Shown piece by piece: positions 55,201 to 64,000 of a DNA stretch of 64,000 nt. A model generated the notes under the pieces. It ran no database searches and was not told the origin of the DNA. It saw nothing but the letters and a program-made list of their open reading frames with translations. Each line of letters opens with the position of its first letter. Within the stretch, counting starts at the first letter, position 1. Made by a program: the position numbers and the translations under genes. Source of the DNA: Trachythela sp. YZ-2020 (taxonomy: Eukaryota; Cnidaria; Anthozoa; Malacalcyonacea; Clavulariidae); contig JADLSH010000212.1 of the NCBI GenBank assembly GCA_016169945.1, positions 2,078,001-2,142,000 on the forward strand, given 5' to 3'.

Positions 55201-58200
55201 CCGGGTTTTAGTAGTCCGGGTTTTAGAGATTCCGAGTTTCAGTAGTCTGGGTTTTAGAGATTCCGCGTTTCAGTATTCCGGGTTTTAGAGATTCCGCGTT
55301 TCAGTATTCCGGGTTTTAGAGATTCCGCGTTTCAGTATTCCGGGTTTTAGAGATTCCGCGTTTCAGTATTCCGGGTTTTAGAGATTCCGGGTTTCAGTAT
55401 TCCGGATTTTACGGATTCCGGGTTTCAGTATTCCGGGTTTTAGATATTCCGGGTTTCAGTAGTCCGGGTTTTAGAGATTCCGAGTTTCAGTATTCCGGGT
55501 TTTAGATATTCCGGGTTTCAGTAGTCCGGGTTTTAGGGATTCCGGGTTTCAGTAGTCCGGGTTTTAGAGATTCCGAGTTTCAGTATTCCGGGTTTTAGAG
55601 ATTCCGGGTTTCAGTAGTCCGGGTTTTAGGGATTCCGGGTTTCAGTAGTCCGGGTTTTAGAGATTCCGAGTTTCAGTATTCCGGGTTTTGGAGATTCCGG
55701 GTTTCAGTATTCCGGGTTTTAGAGATCCCGAGTTTCAGTATTCCGGGTATTAGAGATTCCGGGTTTCAGTAGTCCGGGTTTTAGGGATTCCGGGTTTCAG
55801 TAGTCCGGGTTTTAGAGATTCCGAGTTTCAGTATTCCGGGTTTTAGAGATTCCGGGTTTCAGTAGTCCGGGATTTAGGGATTCCGGGTTTCAGTTGTCCG
55901 GGTTTTAGAGATTCCGAGTTTCAGTATTCCGGGTTTAAAGATTCCGGGTTTCAGTAGTCCGGGTTTTAGGGATTCCGGGTTTCAGTAGTCCGGGTTTTAG
56001 AGATTCCGGGTTTCAGTATTCCGGGTTTTAGAGATTCCGGGTTTCAGTATTCCGGGTTTTAGAGATTCCGGGTTTTAGTAGTCCGGGTTTTAGAGATTCC
56101 GGGTTTCAGTAGTCCGGGTTTTAGGGATTCCGGGTTTCAGTATTCCGGGTTTTAGAGATTCCGAGTTTCAGTATACCGGGTTTTAGATATTCCGGGTTTC
56201 AGTAGTCCGGGTTTTAGAGATTCCGAGTTTCAGTATTCCGGGTTTTAGATATTCCGGGTTTCAGTAGTCCGGGTTTTAGGGATTCCGGGTTTCAGTAGTC
56301 CGGGTTTTAGAGATTCCGAGTTTCAGTATTCCGGGTTTTAGATATTCCGGGTTTCAGTAGTCCGGGTTTTAGGGATTCCGGGTTTCAGTAGTCCGGGTTT
56401 TAGAGATTCCGAGTTTCAGTATTCCGGGTTTTAGAGATTCCGGGTTTCAGTAGTCCGGGTTTTAGGGATTCCGGGTTTCAGTAGACCGGGTTTTAGAGAT
56501 TCCGAGTTTCAGTATTCCGGGTTTTAGAGATTCCGGGTTTCAGTAGTCCGGGTTTTAGGGATTCCGGGTTTCAGTAGACCGGGTTTTAGAGATTCCGAGT
56601 TTCAGTATTCCGGGTTTTAGAGATTCCGGGTTTCAGTAGTCCGGGTTTAGGGATTCCGGGTTTCAGTAGTCCGGGTTTTAGAGATTCCGAGTTTCAGTAT
56701 TCCGGGTTTTAGAGATTCCGGGTTTTAGTAGTCCGGGTTTTAGAGATTCCGAGTTTCAGTAGTCTGGGTTTTAGAGATTCCGCGTTTCAGTATTCCGGGT
56801 TTTAGATATTCCGCGTTTCAGTATTCCGGGTTTTAGAGATTCCGCGTTTCAGTATTCCGGGTTTTAGAGATTCCGGGTTTCAGTATTCCGGATTTTAGGG
56901 ATTCCGGGTTTCAGTATTCCGGGTTTTAGAGATTCCGAGTTTCAGTATTCCGGGTTTTAGATATTCCGGGTTTCAGTAGTCCGGGTTTTAGAGATTCCGA
57001 GTTTCAGTATTCCGGGTTTTAGATATTCCGAGTTTCAGTAGTCCGGGTTTTAGGGATTCCGGGTTTCAGTAGTCCGGGTTTTAGAGATTCCGAGTTTCAG
57101 TATTCCGGGTTTTAGAGATTCCGGGTTTCAGTAGTCCGGGTTTTAGGGATTCCGGGTTTCAGTAGTTCGGGTTTTAGAGATTCCGAGTTTCAGTATTCCG
57201 GGTTTTAGAGATTCCGAGTTTCAGTATTCCGGGTTTTAGATATTCCGGGTTTCAGTAGTCCGGGTTTTAGAGATTCCGAGTTTCAGTATTCCGGGTTTTA
57301 GATATTCCGGGTTTCAGTAGTCCGGGGTTTAGGGATTCCGGGTTTCAGTAGTCGGGTTTTAGAGATTCCGAGTTTCAGTATGTCCGGGTTTTAGAGATTC
57401 CGGGTTTCAGTAGTCCGGGTTTTAGAGATTCCGGGTTTCAGTATTCCGGGTTTTAGAGATTCCGTGTTTCAGTAGTCCGGGTTTTAGGGATTCCGGGTTT
57501 CAGTATTCCGGGTTTTAGAGATTCCGAGTTTCAGTATACCGGGTTTTAGATATTCCGGGTTTCAGTAGTCCGGGTTTTAGAGATTCCGAGTTTCAGTATT
57601 CCGGGTTTTAGATATTCCGGGTTTCAGTAGTCCGGGTTTTAGGGATTCCGGGTTTCAGTAGTCCGGGTTTTAGAGATTCCGAGTTTCAGTATTCCGGGTT
57701 TTAGTTATTCCGGGTTTCAGTAGTCCGGGTTTTAGGGATTCCGGGTTTCAGTAGTCCGGGTTTTAGAGATTCCGAGTTTCAGTATTCCGGGTTTTAGAGA
57801 TTCCGGGTTTCAGTAGTCCGGGTTTTAGGGATTCCGGGTTTCAGTAGTCCGGGTTTTAGAGATTCCGAGTTTCAGTATTCCGGGTTTTAGAGATTCCGGG
57901 TTTTAGTAGTCCGGGTTTTAGAGATTCCGAGTTTCAGTAGTCTGGGTTTTAGAGATTCCGCGTTTCAGTATTCCGGGTTTTAGAGATTCCGCGTTTCAGT
58001 ATTCCGGGTTTTAGAGATTCCGCGTTTCAGTATTCCGGGTTTTAGAGATTCCGCGTTTCAGTATTCCGGGTTTTAGAGATTCCGGGTTTCAGTATTCCGG
58101 ATTTTAGGGATTCCGGGTTTCAGTATTCCGGGTTTTAGATATTCCGGGTTTCAGTAGTCCGGGTTTTAGAGATTCCGAGTTTCAGTATTCCGGGTTTTAG

Positions 58201-61200
58201 ATATTCCGGGTTTCAGTAGTCCGGGTTTTAGGGATTCCGGGTTTCAGTAGTCCGGGTTTTAGAGATTCCGAGTTTCAGTATTCCGGGTTTTAGAGATTCC
58301 GGGTTTCAGTAGTCCGGGTTTTAGAGATTCCGGGTTTCAGTAGTCCGGGTTTTAGAGATTCCGGGTTTCAGTATTCCGGGTTTTAGAGATTCCGGGTTTC
58401 AGTATTCCGGGTTTTAGAGATTCCGGGTTTCAGTAGTCCGGGTTTTAGAGATTCCGAGTTTCAGTATTCCGGGTTTTAGAGATTCCGGGTTTCAGTAGTC
58501 CGGGTTTTAGAGATTCCGGGTTTCAGTATTCCGGGTTTTAGAGATTCCGGGTTTCAGTAGTCCGGGTTTTAGGGATTCCGGGTTTCAGTATTCCGGGTTT
58601 TAGAGATTCCGAGTTTCAGTATACCGGGTTTTAGATATTCCGGGTTTCAGTAGTCCGGGTTTTAGAGATTCCGAGTTTCAGTATTCCGGGTTTTAGATAT
58701 TCCGGGTTTCAGTAGTCCGGGTTTTAGGGATTCCGGGTTTCAGTAGTCCGGGTTTTAGAGATTCCGAGTTTCAGTATTCCGGGTTTTAGATATTCCGGGT
58801 TTCAGTAGTCCGGGTTTTAGGGATTCCGGGTTTCAGTAGTCCGGGTTTTAGAGATTCCGAGTTTCAGTATTCCGGGTTTTAGAGATTCCGGGTTTCAGTA
58901 GTCCGGGTTTTAGGGATTCCGGGTTTCAGTAGTCCGGGTTTTAGAGATTCCGAGTTTCAGTATTCCGGGTTTTAGAGATTCCGGGTTTTAGTAGTCCGGG
59001 TTTTAGAGATTCCGAGTTTCAGTAGTCTGGGTTTTAGAGATTCCGCGTTTCAGTATTCCGGGTTTTAGAGATTCCGCGTTTCAGTATTCCGGGTTTTAGA
59101 GATTCCGCGTTTCAGTATTCCGGGTTTTAGAGATTCCGCGTTTCAGTATTCCGGGTTTTAGAGATTCCGGGTTTCAGTATTCCGGATTTTAGGGATTCCG
59201 GGTTTCAGTATTCCGGGTTTTAGATATTCCGGGTTTCAGTAGTCCGGGTTTTAGAGATTCCGAGTTTCAGTATTCCGGGTTTTAGATATTCCGGGTTTCA
59301 GTAGTCCGGGTTTTAGGGATTCCGGGTTTCAGTAGTCCGGGTTTTAGAGATTCGAGTTTCAGTATTCCGGGTTTTAGAGATTCCGGGTTTCAGTAGTCCG
59401 GGTTTTAGGGATTCCGGGTTTCAGTTGTCCGGGTTTTAGAGATTCCGGGTTTCAGTATTCCGGGTTTTAGAGATTCCGGGTTTCAGTATTCCGGGTTTTA
59501 GAGATTCCGGGTTTTAGTAGTCCGGGTTTTAGAGATTCCGGGTTTCAGTAGTCCGGGTTTTAGGGATTCCGGGTTTCAGTATTCCGGGTTTTAGAGATTC
59601 CGAGTTTCAGTATACCGGGTTTTAGATATTCCGGGTTTCAGTAGTCCGGGTTTTAGAGATTCCGAGTTTCAGTATTCCGGGTTTTAGATATTCCGGGTTT
59701 CAGTAGTCCGGGTTTTAGGGATTCCGGGTTTCAGTAGTCCGGGTTTTAGAGATTCCGAGTTTCAGTATTCCGGGTTTTAGAGATTCCGGGTTTTAGTAGT
59801 CCGGGTTTTAGAGATTCCGAGTTTCAGTAGTCTGGGTTTTAGAGATTCCGCGTTTCAGTATTCCGGGTTTTAGAGATTCCGCGTTTCAGTATTCCGGGTT
59901 TTAGAGATTCCGCGTTTCAGTATTCCGGGTTTTAGAGATTCCGCGTTTCAGTATTCCGGGTTTTAGAGATTCCGCGTTTCAGTATTCCGGATTTTAGAGA
60001 TTCCGCGTTTCAGTATTCCGGGTTTTAGAGATTCCGGGTTTCAGTATTCCGGATTTTAGGGATTCCGGGTTTCAGTATTCCGGGTTTTAGATATTCCGGG
60101 TTTCAGTAGTCCGGGTTTTAGAGATTCCGAGTTTCAGTATTCCGGGTTTTAGATATTCCGGGTTTCAGTAGTCCGGGTTTTAGGGATTCCGGGTTTCAGT
60201 AGTCCGGGTTTTAGAGATTCCGAGTTTCAGTATTCCGGGTTTTAGAGATTCCGGGTTTCAGTAGTCCGGGTTTTAGGGATTCCGGGTTTCAGTAGTCCGG
60301 GTTTTAGAGATTCCGAGTTTCAGTATTCCGGGTTTTGGAGATTCCGGGTTTCAGTATTCCGGGTTTTAGAGATTCCGAGTTTCAGTATACCGGGTTTTAG
60401 ATATTCCGGGTTTCAGTAGTCCGGGTTTTAGAGATTCCGAGTTTCAGTATTCCGGGTTTTAGATATTCCGGGTTTCAGTAGTCCGGGTTTTAGGGATTCC
60501 GGGTTTCAGTAGTCCGGGTTTTAGAGATTCCGGGTTTCAGTATTCCGGGTTTTAGAGATTCCGGGTTTCAGTATTCCGGGTTTTAGAGATTCCGGGTTTT
60601 AGTAGTCCGGGTTTTAGAGATTCCGGGTTTCAGTAGTCCGGGTTTTAGGGATTCCGGGTTTCAGTATTCCGGGTTTTAGAGATTCCGAGTTTCAGTATTC
60701 CGGGTTTTAGAGATTCCGGGTTTCAGTATTCCGGGTTTTAGAGATTCCGAGTTTCAGTATTCCGGGTTTTAGAGATTCCGGGTTTCAGTATTCCGGTTTT
60801 AGAGATTCCGGGTTTCAGTAGTCCGGGTTTAGAGATTCCGGGTTTTAGTATTCCGGGTTTTAGAGATTCCGGGTTTTAGTATTCCGGGTTTTAGAGATTC
60901 CGGGTTTCAGTATTCCGGGTTTTAGAGATTCCGGGTTTCAGTATTCCGGGTTTTAGAGATTCCGGGTTTCAGTATTCCGGGTTTTAGAGATTCCGGGTTT
61001 CAGTAGTCCGGGTTTTAGAGATTCCGAGTTTCAGTATTCCGGGTTTTAGAGATTCCGGGTTTAAGTAGTCCGGGTTTTAGAGATTCCGGGTTTCAGTAGT
61101 CCGGGTTTTAGAGATTCGCGTTTCAGTATTCCGGGTTTTAGAGATTCCGGGTTTCAGTATTCCGGGTTTTAGAGATTCCGAGTTTCAGTATTCCGGGTTT

Positions 61201-64000
61201 TAGAGATTCCGGGTTTCAGTATTCCGGGTTTTAGAGATTCCGAGTTTCAGTATTCCGGGTTTTAGAGATTCCGGGTTTCAGTATTCCGGATTTTAGGGAT
61301 TCCGGGTTCCAGTATTCCGGGTTTTAGAGATTCCGAGTTTCAGTATTCCGGGTTTTAGATATTCCGGGTTTCAGTAGTCCGGGTTTTAGAGATTCCGAGT
61401 TTCAGTATTCCGGGTTTTAGATATTCCGGGTTTCAGTACTCCGGGTTTTAGGATTCCGGGTTTCAGTAGTCCGGGTTTTAGAGATTCCGAGTTTCAGTAT
61501 TCCGGGTTTTAGTTATTCCGGGTTTCAGTAGTCCGGGTTTTAGGGATTCCGGGTTTCAGTAGTCCGGGTTTTAGAGATTCCGAGTTTCAGTATTCCGGGT
61601 TTTAGAGATTCCGGGTTTTAGTAGTCCGGGTTTTAGAGATTCCGAGTTTCAGTAGTCTGGGTTTTAGAGATTCCGCGTTTCAGTATTCCGGGTTTTAGAG
61701 ATTCGCGTTTCAGTAGTCCGGGTTTTAGAGATTCCGCGTTTCAGTATTCCGGGTTTTAGAGATTCCGCGTTTCAGTATTCCGGGTTTTAGAGATTCCGCG
61801 TTTCAGTATTCCGGGTTTTAGAGATTCCGCGTTTCAGTATTCCGGGTTTTAGAGATTCCGGGTTTCAGTATTCCGGGTTTTAGAGATTCCGAGTTTCAGT
61901 ATTCCGGGTTTTAGAGATTCCGGGTTTCAGTATTCCGGGTTTTAGAGATTCCGGGTTTCAGTATTCCGGGTTTTAGAGATTCCGGGTTTTAGTAGTCCGG
62001 GTTTTAGAGATTCCGGGTTTCAGTAGTCCGGGTTTTAGGGATTCCGGGTTTCAGTATTCCGGGTTTTAGAGATTCCGAGTTTCAGTATTCCGGGTTTTAG
62101 ATATTCCGGGTTTCAGTAGTCCGGGTTTTAGAGATTCCGAGTTTCAGTATTCCGGGTTTTAGATATTCCGGGTTTCAGTAGTCCGGGTTTTAGGGATTCC
62201 GGGTTTCAGTAGTCCGGGTTTTAGAGATTCCGAGTTTCAGTATTCCGGGTTTTAGAGATTCCGGGTTTCAGTAGTCCGGGTTTTAGGGATTCCGGGTTTC
62301 AGTAGTCCGGGTTTTAGAGATTCCGAGTTTCAGTATTCCGGGTTTTAGAGATTCCGGGTTTCAGTAGTCCGGGTTTTAGAGATTCCGAGTTTCAGTAGTC
62401 CGGGTTTTAGAGATTCCGGGTTTCAGTATTCCGGGTTTTAGAGATTCCGGGTTTCAGTATTCCGGGTTTTAGAGATTCCGGGTTTTAGTAGTCCGGGTTT
62501 TAGAGATTCCAGTTTCAGTATTCCGGGTTTTAGAGATTCCGGTTTCAGTAGTCCGGGTTTTAGAGATTCCGGGTTTCAGTATTCCGGGTTTTAGAGATTC
62601 CGGGTTTCAGTATTCCGGGTTTTAGAGATTCCGCGTTTGAGTAGTCAGGGTTTTAGAGATTCCGGGTTTCAGTAGTCCGGGTTTTAGAGATTCCGAGTTT
62701 CAGTATTCCGGGTTTTAGATATTCCGGGTTTCAGTAGTCCGGGTTTTAGAGATTCCGAGTTTCAGTATTCCGGGTTTTAGATATTCCGGGTTTCAGTAGT
62801 CCGGGTTTTAGGGATTCCGGGTTTCAGTAGTCCGGGTTTTAGAGATTCCGGGTTTCAGTAGTCCGGGTTTTAGGGATTCCGGGTTTCAGTAGTCCGGGTT
62901 TTAGAGATTCCGAGTTTCAGTATTCCGGGTTTTAGAGATTCCGGGTTTTAGTAGTCCGGGTTTTAGAGATTCCGAGTTTCAGTAGTCTGGGTTTTAGAGA
63001 TTCCGAGTTTCAGTATTCCGGGTTTTAGAGATTCCGCGTTTCAGTATTCCGGGTTTTAGAGATTCCGAGTTTCAGTATTCCGGGTTTTAGAGATTCCGCG
63101 TTTCAGTATTCCGGGTTTTAGAGATTCCGCGTTTCAGTATTCCGGGTTTTAGAGATTCCGGGTTTCAGTATTCCGGGTTTTAGAGATTCCGAGTTTCAGT
63201 ATTCCGGGTTTTAGAGATTCCGGGTTTCAGTATTCCGGGTTTTAGAGATTCCGGGTTTCAGTAGTCCGGGTTTTAGAGATTCCGAGTTTCAGTATTCCGG
63301 GTTTTAGATATTCCGGGTTTCAGTAGTCCGGGTTTTAGAGATTCCGAGTTTCAGTATTCCGGGTTTTAGAGATTCCGGGTTTCAGTATTCCGGATTTTAG
63401 ATATTCCGGTTTCAGTAGTCCGGGTTTTAGAGATTCCGTGTTTCAGTATTCCGGGTTTTAGAGATTCCGGGTTTCAGTAGTCCGGGTTTTAGAGATTCCG
63501 AGTTTCAGTATTCCGGGTTTTAGAGATTCGGGTTTCAGTAGTCCGGGTTTTAGAGATTCCGGGTTTCAGTAGTCCGGGTTTTAGAGATTCCGAGTTTCAG
63601 TATTCCGGGTTTAGATAGTCCGGTTTTAGAGATTCCGGTTTCAGTATTCCGGGTTTTAGAGATTCCGGGTTTCAGTAGTCCGGGTTTTAGAGATTCCGAG
63701 TTTCAGTATTCCGGGTTTTAGAGATTCCGGGTTTCAGTAGTCCGGGATTTAGAGATTCCTCGTTTCAGTAGTCCGGGTTTTAGAGATTCCGAGTTTCAGT
63801 ATTCCGGGTTTTAGAGATTCCGGTTTCAGTAGTCCGGGTTTAGAGATTCCGGGTTTCAGTAGTCCGGGTTTTAGAGATTCCAGTTTCAGTATTCCGGGTT
63901 TTAGAGATTCCGAGTTTCAGTATTCCGGGTTTTAGGGATTCCGGGTTTCTGTAGTCCGGGTTTTAGAGATTCCGGAGTTTCTGTATTCCGTGTTTTAGAG
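52230..64000 (+). repeat. Satellite array, right copy: 31-bp dimer, at least 11.7 kb
   Basis: The unit is CCGGGTTTTAGAGATT (16 bp) plus CCGGGTTTCAGTATT (15 bp). By length there are about 380 dimers before the window ends inside the array. Variants occur at fixed positions (GGGATT, GATATT, CCGAGTTT, CCGCGTTT, AGTAGT, TCTGGG) and recur in the same order, giving a higher-order structure. There is no spacer diversity and no coding sequence. The array is the inverse of that at 42,655-43,425. Confidence 0.99.

Noticed and set aside
52230..64000. CRISPR array or telomere
   Set aside because: There are no unique spacers, the whole 31-bp unit is repetitive, and the motif is not a known telomere repeat. 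The array is a satellite.

Overview
The window is eukaryotic, AT-rich, intron-containing DNA packed with mobile elements. The combination of L2/CR1-type LINEs, a DIRS/Ngaro-like tyrosine-recombinase retrotransposon, BEL/Pao, hAT- and Harbinger-like non-autonomous elements, a hammerhead ribozyme and a kinase plus dynamin-like GTPase of a multicopy invertebrate type suggests an early-branching metazoan, most likely a cnidarian. That assignment is inference. No bacterial-style operons, CRISPR arrays, rRNA genes or intact tRNA genes were seen. Nearly every recognisable coding sequence is an exon fragment, a pseudogene or a decayed transposon gene.

Layout. 1-4.6 kb: LINE remnants (an endonuclease piece and an SGNH-like ORF1 piece), a tRNA-derived SINE and two foldback repeats. 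About 4.66-10.6 kb: one DIRS/Ngaro-like element with an SGNH-hydrolase ORF at its 5' side, a Gag with zinc-knuckle-like residues, RT/RNase H and tyrosine recombinase, broken by several frameshifts and stops. 10.76-12.3 kb (-): pseudogene of an unnamed family. 14.7-24.6 kb (-): a dynamin-like GTPase gene whose G1/G2 exon (24,179-23,881) and G3 exon (14,852-14,712) join in phase across a 9-kb intron. That intron holds an 890-bp hAT-like element, a LINE fragment, a perfect CAGA array and a 3.6-kb Harbinger-like element carrying a nested 2.1-kb foldback. 27.7-28.3 kb (-): protein kinase pseudogene. 29.3-35.0 kb (-): exons of one or more unrecognised genes, split by a 2.1-kb LINE; a compact hammerhead ribozyme lies at 34,603-34,646. 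35,049-41,227: a 6.18-kb DNA transposon with 999-bp terminal inverted repeats, TTAA target duplications and a three-exon transposase-like gene with one frame break. It appears to have landed inside an exon of the neighbouring gene.

42.65-64.0 kb is a large inverted arrangement. A 15/16-bp satellite (31-bp dimer) occurs at 42,655-43,425 in one orientation and at 52,230-64,000 (running off the window) in the other. Inside these are diverged repeats of roughly 200 bp, also in opposite orientations. Between them lie a LINE 3' fragment and a BEL/Pao retrotransposon, itself interrupted by a LINE with a GATT tail and by a 388-bp hAT-like element with a perfect 8-bp target duplication.

The sequences that look most worth following are the hammerhead ribozyme, the TTAA transposon, the inverted satellite domain with its higher-order repeat structure, and the DIRS/Ngaro-like element with its 5' SGNH ORF and palindromic repeat cluster.
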